From contig CM045762.1 of the NCBI GenBank assembly GCA_025200525.1, forward strand, positions 75,141,217 through 75,205,216: 64,000 bases of DNA, read 5' to 3'. Position 1 is the stretch's first letter. Each line of letters opens with the position of its first letter. This document shows positions 1 through 11,191 of the stretch, one piece after another. A model generated the notes under the pieces. That model did no database searches. It had not been told where the DNA came from and was given only the letters and a program-made list of their open reading frames with translations. Source of the DNA: Camellia lanceoleosa (lineage: Eukaryota; Streptophyta; Magnoliopsida; Ericales; Theaceae). The position numbers and the translations under genes were made by a program.

Positions 1-706
1 AGTTTAAGAGGGACTCAAAATAAGACACTTTGTAGTTTATGACAAGCCACGAAAATAAATACAAGTAGGCCTAAACTATCATGCAAGAGAAGGGCCAAAA
101 GGGGGGCAATGAGGGAAGTGACAGTAGGAGATCTCAAACGGCAAAAAGTCCTTAATCAAACATGAAAATAACCTCAAAATATGACTATCTCAAGTTTGGG
201 TCGGAGCCCAAAAATGCAGAATGAAGGTTCGGGAGCCAAAATACGCAGTTTGAGGCCCCGAAAGTGGGTCATAGGCACCTAAGTGGTGTCCGACACGGTT
301 GGTCTCTCGGACCACAGTGTCCCTCAAAAGGGAGGAAATAAGGTGTGTGCCAAAAACCAAAGCAAACGGAGGTGGTTAAGCGGTCCCGAACCGAGGCACA
401 CGGCCGACAGCTCCGAAAAACCGGGAACCGGGCTCCAAACAGGAAAAATGGCCTACGACCACAAAACGTAGCCTACGGCCACTGAGAGATTGTCTACGAG
501 ACCTCTCCCTCCCTTTGGGAAGAGAAAACAAAGAAAACAGGGCCTGGTTCGCAAACCGAAGCAAAGCACAAAAGAGTCCGGAAGTCTGGAGGCAAGGCTC
601 GCAGCCGGGACTCCGCAACCTCAGAACGAGCACAATATGCAACATCACCAAGAGCTCAATCGGTGACGTCTGAGTCTTAAGGTCGGTCAAAAATGGGGTG
701 TCTACA
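1..706 (-). mobile_element. Tat/Ogre-like LTR fragment (LTR start)
   Basis: On the minus strand this begins TGTAGACACCCC at 706 and runs off the left edge of the window. It is homologous to the outer end of the 5-kb LTR at 27056-32112: both share the GGTGTCTACA terminus, the 'ctcaatcggtgacgtctgag' segment (649-668 and 32069-32088) and the stretch with repeated 'cacggccac'/'cctacgg' words. No coding potential is visible; open frames here are by-products of GC-rich repeat text. It is inserted 4 bp beyond the stop codon of the neighbouring gypsy pol, so the expected TSD would be ATACT (707-711), the other copy being outside the window. Tat/Ogre affinity is inferred from LTR size and terminus. 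Confidence 0.75.
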
Positions 707-710
707 ATAC

Positions 711-1946
711 TCAAACATCAACATATAAGTCCGGGTACTTCCCTCGGATTTCCAATTCACGCTCCCAAGTTGCTTCCTCAACTCCGTGATTTTTCCACAA
801 TATTTTGACCAAGGGAATTGTCTTGCCTCGCAAGACGTGGTCCCGTCTATCCAAGACTCTCATTGGTCTCTCCTTATACGAGGCATCCTTATCTACCTCT
901 AAGTCGATCCAATCCAACACATACGATGGATCCGGCTCATACTTCTGAAACATACTAATATGAAACACGTCATGCACTCCGAAAAGTTGCGGTGGCAACG
1001 CCAAATGATAAGCAACCTCCCCAACCCGCTCAAGGATTTCAAAAGGGCCAATAAATCGAGAGGATAACTTTTCGCTCTTCCCAAATCTCATCAAACCCCA
1101 TCTAGGTGATATTTTCAGAAACATGTGATCACCCACTTCAAAAGACAAGGGTCTTCTCCTACGATCGATGTAACTCTTTTGACGACTCTGGGCTATAACC
1201 AACCTCTTACGGATAAGTGTAACCTTCTCCGTCGTTTCCTACACCAACTCCGGGCCCAACAAAGGTGCATCACCCACCTCGGCCCAACACATGGGTGATC
1301 TACACGATCGGCCATACAAGGCCTCAAACAGTGCCATGCTAATACTCGATTGGAAACTGTTATTGTAGGCAAACTCCACCAAGGATAAGTGTCTCTCCCA
1401 TGACCCTTTAAAGTCAAGGACACAGCCTCAAAGCATATTCTCAAGGATCAGAATAGTACGCTAGGACTGCCCGTCAATCTGAGGATGATACGCAGTACTA
1501 AAAGTCAACTTATTGCCCAAGGCACTTTACAAGCTCTGCCACAACCGAGCTGTAAAACACGGATCTCTATCCGAAACAATAGTCACAGGGACTCCATGCA
1601 GTCTCATTATGTCTCTAATATACAAGTCAGAAAGGTAATCTATCAAATCTCTTACGCGCATAGGAATAAGATGCGCCGACTTGGTCAACTGGTCAACTAC
1701 CACCCAAATGGCATCGCTACCTCGTTGAGTCCTCCGAAGGCCCACAACAAAAGCCATCGTGACATGTTCACATTTCCACTCAACTATAGGCAAGGGTTGC
1801 AACAAACCTGCTGGCCTCTGATGTTCGACCTTCACTTGCTGACAAGTAAGGCACTTCGATACAAACACTCCCACATCCATTTTCATACCCCTCCACCAAA
1901 ACTGGCGACTCAGATCATGGTACATCTTTGTGCCTCTCGAATGCAT
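711..1946 (-). pseudogene. pol: Integrase with chromodomain-like C-terminus, broken
   Basis: From 1946 the minus frame shows the end of the HHCC zinc-binding region (..CLTCQQVKVEHQRP), the first catalytic Asp region, DAIWVVVDQLTKSAHLIP, and the second Asp in VSDRDPCFT. The middle (about 1203-1526) has lost its frame. The C-terminal fragment 1202-711 has the GPFEILERVGEVAYHLALPP motif and then a chromodomain-like block (IPLVKILWKNHGVEEATWERE), ending in a TGA at 711-713. Integrase joins cDNA to chromosomal DNA; chromodomains in this clade are thought to target heterochromatin. A different LTR starts 4 bp after the stop codon. Confidence 0.85.
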
Positions 1947-2239
1947 CGCAAGGCATGAATGGTGAAACTCTTGGAGTACTTCCTCTCAGCAAGACTCCGA
2001 TACAAACAAACGGTCACTGTATCTTACACTTTGGTCGGGATACACAGCCAAACCTCTTTCTACCTTCCCACTGGAGATCTTCTCCCAGAGGGATTCTACC
2101 TTGAAGTCATCCCTCTGCGCTTCTAACACTCGGTTCACAAGTGTAGGTTGTACAACTACAAAAAGGTCGCAGATTCAACGGACTCGCTAAGATGCAAATC
2201 AAACTCCTCAAGAGTACCCAACATCTCCCATTCCCGGAT

Positions 2240-3749
2240 GGCAATACAAGCCACACTGCTTACAGACTTCCTACTCAAAGCTCGGCCACAACATTGGCCT
2301 TTCCCGAATGGTAATGCAACTCGAAATCATAATCCTCTATGAACTCCATCTGCATTCTCTGCCTCAAATTCAAGTCCCTCTGTGTAAACAAATATTTCAG
2401 ACTCTTATGATCAGAAAATACCACAAATCTCTCGCTATACAGATAGTGCCTCCAAATCTTCAAGGCAAATATTACAGCTGCTAACTCTAAATCATGAGTA
2501 GGGTAGTTCCTCTCGTAGGTTTTCAATTGCCGTGAGCCATAGGCTACCACATTCCCCTCTTGCATCAGCATACAACCCAAACCTTCTTATGAGGAATCAC
2601 AATATACTGAATAGCCCAAACCCCTCTCTGGGATAATCAAGACTGAAGCGGTGGTAAGTCTAACTTTCAGCTCTAGGAACAACTTTTCACAAGTCTCACT
2701 CCACACAAATTTAACCAATTTCCTCGTCAACCTAGTTAAAGGCGAAGCTAATCTGGAGAAATTCTTCACAAACCGGTGGTAATACCTGGCCAAGCCCAGG
2801 AAACTACGAATCTCAAAAGCATTATTAGGTTGTGCCCATTCTTGCACTGCCTCAATTTTGGATGAATCTACAGTCACCCCTTCCCCGGATACTACATGGC
2901 CTAAGAACTTAACCTCTCTTAGCCAAAACTCACACTCCCCGAACTTAGCATATAGTTTATGGGCTCTAAGAAACTCAAGCACCATTTACAAGTGTTCCTC
3001 GTGCTTCTCTCCAGAGGGTGAGTAAATCAAGATGTTGTCCACGAAGATGACCACAAAACGATATAAGAACTCTCGAAAGATTCGATTCATCAAGTCCATA
3101 AACACAGCTGGTGCATTGGTTAGCCCAAAAGGCATCACCAGAAACTCATAATAGCCATACCGCGTACGGAATGTCGTTTCGGAATATCCTCCTCCCTGAC
3201 CCTCAACTAGTGATAACTCGATCTTAGGTCTATCTTAGAAAAACAACCGGACCCCTTCAACTGATCAAACAGATCATCTATACGAGGCATATGATACTTG
3301 TTCTTAACCGTAACCTAGTTCAACTTTCGATAGTCAATACAAAGTCTCAAGGCCCCATCTTTCTTCTTAGTAATGAGGGCCGGTGCTCCCCAAGGCGAAG
3401 TACTAGGGCGAATAAAACCCTTATCTAACAATTCCTGGAGTTGAATCTTCAACTCACTTAACTTAGCTGGAGCAAACCGATACGATGCCATTAAAATCGT
3501 TGTTGTGCCAGACACTAGATCAATAGAGAATTCAATCTCTCGGTGAGGTGGTAAACTAATAAGATCCTCGGGAAAAACATCCGAGTACTCACAAACCACT
3601 CTTGGCAACTCAATTCGAACTTCATCACACTCACTACTCAAAAAGCTAGCAAGAAGACAACTGAGTTCACTCTGCCTTCGTGGATCATACACCGGTGGTA
3701 AAACTCTACCAACCCGATCCCCAAAGAAATGAAAACAATCCCCGCTCAA
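2240..3749 (-). pseudogene. pol: Reverse transcriptase and RNase H, broken
   Basis: RT begins near 3749. The segment ending [14 protein letters not shown] and [27 protein letters not shown] (to 3315) contains fingers motifs. The palm motif near 3010-3060 reads FVDNILIYS, so the second Asp of the catalytic pair is Asn (a G-to-A change). The connection and thumb lie at 2985-2587 ([24 protein letters not shown]). RNase H lies at 2580-2275 ([34 protein letters not shown]). Stops near 2986, 3315 and 2586 and a frame change separate the pieces. The order and motifs are those of Ty3/gypsy pol. Confidence 0.85.
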
Positions 3750-3769
3750 GATACATATAGTAACCCTCC

Positions 3770-4184
3770 GGCGGTAGTAATCTATAACAGCCTAGTATGA
3801 TGATAACCAGTCCATACCCAAAATAATATCAAAACCAGTCATATCCATCAATACAAAAGAAAAAGGAAGCCAGCAGTTGGCGATCTCTATATCACAGCCT
3901 CAACACCCCTGCTTCAGAACCATCTCACCCCCAATAGGTGACATAACACAAATAAGAGATGCTAACTGTGTCAACTCCAATCCCAAAATAGATGCAAATG
4001 CATATGAAATAAATGAATGCGATGCACCCATATCAATCAACACATTAGCAACTGAGTTGCAAAATAGAAAGGTACCTCTCACAATAGATGGAGTTGGTAC
4101 GAGATTTGGCGTGATAACAGCATACACGCACCCCGTAGGTCTCTGATCCACCTGCTTACCTCTTGGAGCATAAGACTGTTGCAC
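3770..4184 (-). pseudogene. Retroviral-type aspartic protease remnant
   Basis: The minus-strand frame from 4184 contains VLIDMGASHSFIS followed by LGLEL, the flap-side layout of plant gypsy proteases. The catalytic triad is Asp-Met-Gly here instead of the usual Asp-Ser/Thr-Gly. The frame closes near 3900, and further protease/linker text continues in other frames to about 3770. This protease would cut the Gag-Pol polyprotein. It is non-functional because of the broken frame. Confidence 0.7.
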
Positions 4185-5378
4185 TGACTGAGCCGAAGAG
4201 GCTCCCTGATTGGCCCTCGAGGCCTGTATTAACTTTGCTGGCTAGTGGCTCTGTGTCTGCCTTAAACCAGACGCACCAGGCGTGCCACCCAACTTTTGGC
4301 AAAATCTCTTCAAGTGCCCCGCTTGTCCACACTGATGATAAGTGAGCAGCTAGCCTCTGCTCTGACTCTGACCCTGAGAACGAGCCGAAGATGAAGCTGC
4401 TCGCTACCCTCCTCTCCTTTGTGGGCAAGCTGGAGACTTGTGGCCCAACTGATCACACTTGAAACAAGTGATGTCTCCCTGACCACCTCTTCCAGAACCT
4501 GAACTCGGCACTGAAAATGTAAACCTCGAATGCGCCCCTTGGGATTGCTGAGGGTTAGAACCCCTCTGCCTCTTACCGTCCCCCTATCCATCTTGACTCC
4601 TCCTGGAGCCCCTCATCCTCTCCTCTTCCTCATGTATGATAGTCTTAAGATGGGCTGCAACTTCCACAAGGTGTCCATAGTCCCTAATCATGGACCCGAC
4701 AACTCTAAACAGGAGTCCGGTCCTCAATCTCTTTTCGAACTCCCAGCAACAGTGTTCCTCAGTCGCCACTAACTCTGGTGCAAACCTAAATAAGCTAGTA
4801 AAGGTGGCCTCAAACTTAGCCACTGGTGTATTCAACTCCACCAACTTGGAAACTTGATCTCTCAACTTCTCCCTCACTATAGTAGGTAAGTATTTGTCCT
4901 GGAAAGTTTCAACAAAGACCTCCCAAGTCCCTCCAATGCGTCTCCGCGCGTACTTCCATCACTGACCAGCGTCTCCTTTCAGCTGGAAAGATGCCAAGGT
5001 CACTCTTAAACCTCCGTCTTCGATGCCGAGCATCTCAAACTTCTTCACCATCTGCTCCCATCACTCGTCAGCCTTCAGTGGCTCCTTAGGATCTTCCAGA
5101 AATTCTTCTGGATTTGACCAAAAGAACTCCCTCTTCAGAAAGGACGGCCCAGCTTCATCTACTTGGGCCTGGACTTGATTCTCAGCTCTAAGAATGTCCA
5201 TAGATTCTCTTAATGCTTCGACCATTTCACGGGCTAAGGCGCCCATGGCCTGCTGACCAACCGGTTCGGCCACATTGGTCTGACCAACTCCTTCCTCTTG
5301 CACCGAAATTTCATCCGGTATGGGCAACTCATGCCTCCTAGGCCTACCACGCCTACCACTACGACCTCGTCCTGACAT
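4185..5378 (-). pseudogene. gag: gag (Ty3/gypsy), frameshifted
   Basis: A basic N-terminus starts at the Met at 5378 (MSGRGRSGRRGR..), which is more plausible than upstream in-frame Mets because it begins the gag-like text. Further fragments at 4877-4584 and 4591-4310 carry the capsid-like region (for example FTSLFRFAPELVATEE). A CCHC zinc knuckle of form CFKCDQLGHKSPAC lies near 4425-4470, and a second, degraded knuckle near 4300-4350 in another frame. Gag normally packages the element RNA into cytoplasmic particles. Frame changes between fragments show that no intact protein can be made. Confidence 0.75.
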
Positions 5379-5768
5379 CCTAATAAAGGTAACGATAGAC
5401 ATTAGCACGTTTACAAATGTGCAGAAGCTAATTCACTCGTGTCCTAATACAATGGACAATTATAATTCACTCCACATAAATAGATAATCACATAAACACA
5501 TACGAATTCCATTTCCGAATAATGACTATCCCGTGGCGTTGCTAGAGTTCCAGTTAGAAACGGCAGTGATCAAGTGCCTTTCCAACAGGACTTCCAAAAA
5601 CCCACGGACCCGATCAACATCTTAGAAATTAAATCCCATACCCATATAGTCACATAAACATGTTATCATATAGGCACATAACATCCGTACTTAAGTCTCT
5701 GACAAACGAGACAAACCCATTGTGGTACTAACCACTTCCCACGTACCCAAAGTATTCAAACCCGGTAC

Positions 5769-5780
5769 GCTCTGATACCA
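5769..5780 (-). other. Primer binding site, initiator-Met tRNA
   Basis: On the minus strand the sequence reads TGGTATCAGAGC, the standard plant complement to the 3' end of initiator methionine tRNA, 3 nt inside the LTR edge. It sets the polarity of the element. Confidence 0.9.
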
Positions 5781-5783
5781 AGC

Positions 5784-7943
5784 TGTCACGCCCTCAAAAT
5801 ATGATATAAATCAACCCAAGAGATTCACAAGCATAATATGAAATGTAATACTTTTATTCATTAGAGTTTATGTTACAAAAGAGATTACATGCATTACATT
5901 TTCATAAATACTCATTCTGAAACTATAGCATGTAATTCAAATTGATAACAACGAAATAAATGCCCTACAGGCTTACGTCTTTCCAAGACTTCGCTTGGTT
6001 ACAATAAAAGAAAAGTCTAAGTCTCTATACAAGTAAAGCCCTCGGCTAGAATAGACATTCAACACAAAACGAAATAACAAAATAGAGCCTTCAGCCCCTA
6101 AACCTCCCAAGCTATGTCTTTGGAGGCGGCATGTCTTCTGTACCTGAAAATAGTTTTCCAAGTAGTGTGAGCCAAAGCCCAGTAGAGATATGCTAAAACA
6201 ATATATGAGATTTAACTAAGATATATGCATTAGATAAATGTGCAATGTTCCAAACCAACACATATTCTTCCCAAAACCGTTCAATATAGATAACGGTATC
6301 TCGATTCATTTCCATTCATCAATTTCGGGTAAATCTATTAACCCAATTCATTATCATACAATCAACCAAAATGAGATTTACAACTCAATGGTTCACAATT
6401 CAATACATTCATTAATCTAACACTTTTATTTTCTTGTCATTTTACGGAAACACCTCCGAGGGAACCGACACCCATATATATATATATATATATAAGATTT
6501 TGGGACTTTCACCCTAGACACTCCGGCCAACTTAATTTTCAATGGAGTCTATCTCCTATCTCTTCCCAAATAATGGAGTACATCCCCTATCTCCTCCCAA
6601 ACAATGATACATATACAATGTATTTAATAATGTGTCATATACAATGACTACCCAAATCTATGTATTCAACAATTTCATCAAACCGTCATATTCAATGACA
6701 TAATCCGCGTGATTAGTTTCAATTTACCTAATCCCCATGCAGCTTCTACAATAATCATAGCTATCCTCCACCGATAGCCCAAAACATATATCTTTAAACA
6801 GATATACAATCTATCAAACAGATAATTTATCATATTTTTCAAAGGTGACATTTCATTTGTACATCCTCCTAATTTCATATTCCTCATATCCATTTCATTA
6901 TCTTCACAAATAATTTATTTAACTTATATTAGAGCAAATCTCCCATTTTTTTTCCCCAAATATTAACCCCAAGGGCCCATCTCACCATTTATACTCAAGT
7001 AACATCATACTTAAGACCTCACATACATATATGGAACCAAATGTAGAAAACCCCTCTTTCAAAAATTCAAACCCAAACCCTATCTTCATCCAAATCTTCC
7101 CAAATCCCACCATTTATACAAAATGACAAATATCTAGGTTAAAACCCATATCAAAGAGTAGAATGTCCCTACCTCAAGAAGAGAAGATGAGCCAAGCAAG
7201 AGAGAAACTCCAAAGATGACGAAATTCCACTTTATTCGGTTCAAATGGTAGATCTTGAGATGCTCCAACTTTTTAATGAAGGCACAAGGGTGCAAAGATT
7301 ACTTGATCTAGGCCAAAATGTAGAGAGAGGGAGTATTTTAGAGAGAGAAGGTCTCAATCTAGGTTTTTGAAAAGTTTTAGAGAGAGAAAATGATGAAAAA
7401 GTGATTTAAAATGTCACTTTCACGATTTGATATATGCGCAGTCCGCTCGAGCAGAGAGTTTGATGCTTGAGCGTTAGACACAAACTTTTTTTTTTTTGCT
7501 GGAGCGCTACAACACAACAACAAGGCACTAGCTGCTCGAGCGTAATAAGACCCATTCGAGCATAGAATACACACTTTCAGTATTTTACAGTCAACAGACA
7601 ACCTGCTCGAGCGTAAGGAATGTCGCTCAAGCGTCAACCCGCTTAAGCGTAAAAAACGTTGCTTAAGCGTGAAAAACACTCTTCCAGCACTTCTGCAGAC
7701 GTGCCAAGTATTGAGAGTGTACAATTTCCGCTCGAGCGTAAGAAGGCCCGCTCGAGCGGAGAACCAAATTTCTGGGCAACTAAGCTTGGTAAAAACAATC
7801 ATCTAACTTGTTTCAAATGCAATCACAACAATCCAAAGGCGCATTTCAAGATACAAGGGAGGAAAGAGGTGAACAACAATATAGAAACATTAAACCTGAG
7901 CCCGGAACACGACAAATGATGGGTTAAAACCGAGATCGCTATA
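5784..7943 (-). repeat. 5' LTR of the chromovirus
   Basis: The LTR's inner edge is fixed by the primer site at 5769-5780: the LTR reads TGTCACGCCC on the plus strand from 5784. The outer edge (..GATCGCTATA, 7943) is set by alignment to the TSD-bounded solo LTR at 32577-34643. Length is about 2160 bp. Landmarks shared with that LTR are the 'accctagacactc'-type segment near 6515 and 'ccctacctcaag' near 7168. It contains a (TA)n tract at 6474-6494 and the CGCTCGAGCG-like array at 7435-7760. The presumed TSD next to it is ACTTC (7944-7948). Confidence 0.75.
7435..7760. repeat. Array of CGCTCGAGCG-like palindromes in gypsy LTR
   Basis: About nine copies of the 10-bp palindrome CGCTCGAGCG or transition variants (CTCAAG, CTTAAG, CTTGAG) lie 20-45 bp apart. 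The first is near 7446 and the last near 7748. Related arrays occur in three other LTRs of this window (25810-25970, 32316-32565 plus 34650-34710, 34198-34465). Confidence 0.85.
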
Positions 7944-7978
7944 ACTTCCATTGTAGGTGGGCTTGATGTTGCGGTGGC

Positions 7979-8200
7979 CAGTGGCGGAGCCAGGAAATTA
8001 AGTTAGAGGGGCACTTATTAATTATAATTTTTTATTTAAAAAAAAATCACGATTAACATTAAGAGAATAATAATTTTATGAGCTAAATTTAAGCATAAGA
8101 AATTAAAAATAATTATCAATAGGAACAAATCAAAATTCTATAATAGTGCGTAATATCTTGGTGCAGGATGGTGTAAGTTTGTAATTTTATTTATTTAATT
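7979..8200 (+). mobile_element. Probable hAT-type transposon end (truncated)
   Basis: CAGTGGCGGAGCCAGGAA at 7979 resembles the 5' terminal inverted repeat seen in many plant hAT (Tip100-type) elements, followed by AT-rich text. No matching inverted end (..GGCTCCGCCACTG) was found downstream, so only one end is present and the right limit is approximate. Confidence 0.4.
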
Positions 8201-9394
8201 TAATTTTTTTTTAAAAAAAAATTCACTTTTGAGAATTTGTTCCTTGACTTTAGCAGTAACAGTGATTTCTTGTTTGCTGCTGTAAGATTTCACTTGTTTA
8301 GAGTTATTTTTTAATCTTGCACTTACAATCTTTTCTTTTATTATTATTATTGTTATTATTATTATTTATGGAAAACATTTGTTCATGATTTGTTATGCTT
8401 CTCAAACAATTTGGATTGGTTAGCAAACGTTGGTTTAACCTTTTATTGTAGACACGTCTAGAGTCCTTGGATTTTGAAGCTATCATTTTTGCAAAATAGG
8501 TAGGTGCTGAATGAATTGGTTTGCTAATTTATTTTGAAGAGTCTAGGTGTACATCTAGTTTTTCCTTTGTGGTGGGTTTAATGTGATGTAAAATCAGTTA
8601 TATATTTTTCAAAGTGATTTCGAGAACTAGATCGATTTTTAGTTAGTAGATAGGTTTAATGTGGTCGATGGTTGGCTTTGGCATGTTTTCCATTAGTGAT
8701 AAAACCCCAGTGTCCATTGATGATCACCAGCTTTGGTAAGGCTCTCAGCAACCATAACCAATCACTATAAATATGGAAATCTCTCTATAAAAGGTCTAAA
8801 CCAATGGGTTATGAGCACACTACATTCTACTAGGGTTTTACACTTGGCATTGTGAGAGCGGTGACAACATGTAACATGTTATGATTGCAAAGATCGAAAT
8901 GGTTAATGCCAGATTGGATTGGATAGAGAACCAGAACCAAATTGTAACCGAGATGAGAAGAGTCTGGAGTCCTAGCTTATCCTTTAACCTAATGTTTATT
9001 CAAATTCTTACTTATCTGGTCTTGAAGAGCTAGGAAGAATATCCATGATTGAAGAAGAAAGGTCAGTGTTCCTTCCACAACCAGTTGCATAAATTTCATT
9101 TCTGTGAAGATATAAGTTCTGCTTTTGACAGCAATATCCAATTGTCTGATGGTCGTATTTTTGTAGTGTCCAATTAATATGTGTTAAGAAGAAATATTTA
9201 AATTTCAATCTCATCAATATTATGCTCATTTATTTTAGTATAATCTACCAAATGAAATGGGACAACACAAATTGGTGACTGCTAAGAATTTTGGATGTAG
9301 AAGTTAATCGCTCAACTCAACCATGAATAGTACTTCAATTGTTTGTTTGTCTCAACTTGAAAGTAATGATTCTAGCTTAAAAGAATTAATCTAG
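8201..9394. other. AT-rich interval without recognisable genes
   Basis: Apart from the gag-like scrap at 8899-9033 and an (ATT)n tract at about 8337-8368, no coding, RNA or terminal-repeat signal could be supported. It ends at the copia TSD (9395-9399). Confidence 0.5.
8899..9033 (+). pseudogene. Short gag-like N-terminus (uncertain)
   Basis: The frame starts ATG at 8899 and closes with TAG at 9031-9033 (44 aa). The first residues (MVNARLDWIENQNQIVTEMR) resemble the start of some plant gypsy Gag proteins. It is preceded at about 8767-8800 by TATA-like words (TATAAATA, TATAAAAG). It may be the promoter and gag start of an old LTR element. No downstream pol is present, and chance is not excluded. 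Confidence 0.25.
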
Positions 9395-9399
9395 GGATC

Positions 9400-9866
9400 T
9401 GTTAGAAATGGGTGCCCATGAGGCATGATTCTTTGAATCTTTTGACACTTTATTCAAATGGATTTTGAATTCAAATTCAAAACTATTTGGATAACCACTC
9501 AGGATATATATCTATCATAACTAATATGGATAGATGATATAGATATATGATATTATCTCATATAACTAGTATGGATAAAAGAGATAAATAGATTATATAT
9601 CTGATATATGGGATATGGGTGATTAAGAGGAAAATAACGTATGTTTGAGTTTTTCCCATATACTGACTCTCTCCCAAAAACAACGATCAAAGCCATTTGC
9701 ATTGTGGTTTGTGTGGGTGATATTCACTATTGTAATATCACCCGATTGCTGGGTTGATTGACCAGATTCAGGAAGCACGTGATTTACCCACGAGATCCTT
9801 CAATTTAGACTCTTTTTGAAAGGTATGACCATAATTTTTATTCCGCTACGTTATACTTTGTTTACA
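9400..9866 (+). repeat. 5' LTR of copia-1
   Basis: It runs from TGTTAGAAATGGG to TTTGTTTACA, with the same length as the 3' copy. It contains a direct pair of TGAATTCAAATTCAAAA-type words and AT-rich repeats of 'atatggata'. Confidence 0.95.
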
Positions 9867-9867
9867 T

Positions 9868-9879
9868 TGGTATCAGAGC
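9868..9879 (+). other. Primer binding site, initiator-Met tRNA (copia-1)
   Basis: TGGTATCAGAGC lies one base after the LTR end. This is the usual plant primer site, and contrasts with elements F, G and H in this window. Confidence 0.95.
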
Positions 9880-11191
9880 ATTAATGGATATTTTCGTGTT
9901 TCCTTTAATCATGTGTATATTTTTATACGTATATGTATACGTTATATACATGAATGTTTGTAAAGGAGAAAAAAAAAATCTACTTTTATTAGATTAAGAG
10001 CATAAATATTTTTTTTTATGTTCATTAATGTCTTTTTTAATACCATAAATGGTTTTATTTTGAAAAAAGGAGTCCGGCAGTACAAAAATCGAACCAGAAA
10101 ACGCCTTGGAAGGCGACGCGTGGTCTGCACGCGACACTTGACGCCGTGAGCCACTCCCACGCGCTCCCACGCGCCAGACGCTTCGAGGCGCCTACGCGCA
10201 TCGCGCCGCCATCACGCGTCAAGCTAATCGCTGTCCACATGCTCGCCGTCCGCGTCACGCATAAGGCCTTTGTTTGTTTTGTTTTTAATTCTGTATCGCG
10301 TTAAATAGTCATAATTAATTCATTATATATTTGTTTTATGCGTGGTTTGTACTGTTAGACTCAGAATTATTTTTTATATATTCTGTAAAATTTTGAAAAT
10401 TTTACGAAAATAAAAAATATTTTTTCTGTGTTAATAATTCATTTTTTATGCTTTAAAATGATTCTGGTATTGCATAAATAATTTTCTGGGGTTGAAATTT
10501 TTATTGTAGACTTCTGAAATGTTTTACTATTTACTGAAATAATTGTTTCAGTTTATCAGTTTCTGGATTTTTTATTTCTAACTTTATGTGTGTTTATTAG
10601 TTATTTAAAATTCCAGAATATTTCAGAATGATGTGCATTTTAATTATGGCATAATCTGAATATTGTTTCAATTTATCAGTTTCTGGTTTTTTTATTTCTA
10701 ATTTTATGTGTGTTTATTAGTTATTTAAAATTTCAAAAAATTTCCAGAAAATTTCAAAATGATGTACACTTTAATTATGGCATAATCTAAATATTGAATA
10801 CAACACATTTTTTGGGTTTGTAACATGTTGCAATTAAAGAAGCATGATTAGTTATTTATTTATTTATTTAAAATTTCATTATTAAATGAATATAGCATGA
10901 GTTGTTTGTAAATTTACATTGAGATGCTATTATATGGAATTTATCATTCTTTGTATATGCCATAAGTAGTGGGAGATTGATTGATTGTTTTTTGCGCATG
11001 GAATTAAATTAAATTTTGATAATTATCACTAGAGGCGCAAGAGATGATTACGAGCATAGCAAATTTTCGATCTTGAGACATGTGTAAAATTATCATTATT
11101 TAATTTAGATTCTTTTTGCTGCAAAATATTTTTTTTGTGTGTGTTGCTATCATTAATATCCCCTGCACATTTGTTTACTCTGTATGTAGAA
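9880..11191 (+). other. Untranslated leader of copia-1
   Basis: This is 1.3 kb between the primer site and the gag start. It holds a CpG-dense patch at about 10098-10262, rich in ACGCG words, inside very AT-rich DNA. It also holds a tandem duplication of about 122 bp (copies near 10541-10662 and 10663-10785, sharing 'ttatcagtttctgg' and 'tttatgtgtgtttattagtt'). No open frame of note. Confidence 0.75.

Larger units (their letters stand above)
711..7943 (-). mobile_element. Decayed Ty3/gypsy chromovirus (Tekay-like), 5' LTR to end of pol
   Basis: The order along the minus strand is 5' LTR (7943-5784), initiator-Met primer site, gag with two zinc knuckles, aspartic protease, RT, RNase H, integrase and a chromodomain-like C-terminus. 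The coding fragments fall in all three minus frames (for example ends at 5378, 4591, 4428, 3749, 2985, 1946), so several frameshifts and stops have accumulated and the element is dead. The 3' LTR is not in the window; the sequence left of 707 is another element. Order RT-RNase H-integrase defines Ty3/gypsy; the chromodomain-like tail points to chromoviruses, and Tekay is the best guess. Confidence 0.85.

Noticed and set aside
1485..1958. 157-codon plus-strand open frame
   Set aside because: Antisense to the gypsy integrase, which has clear motifs on the other strand.
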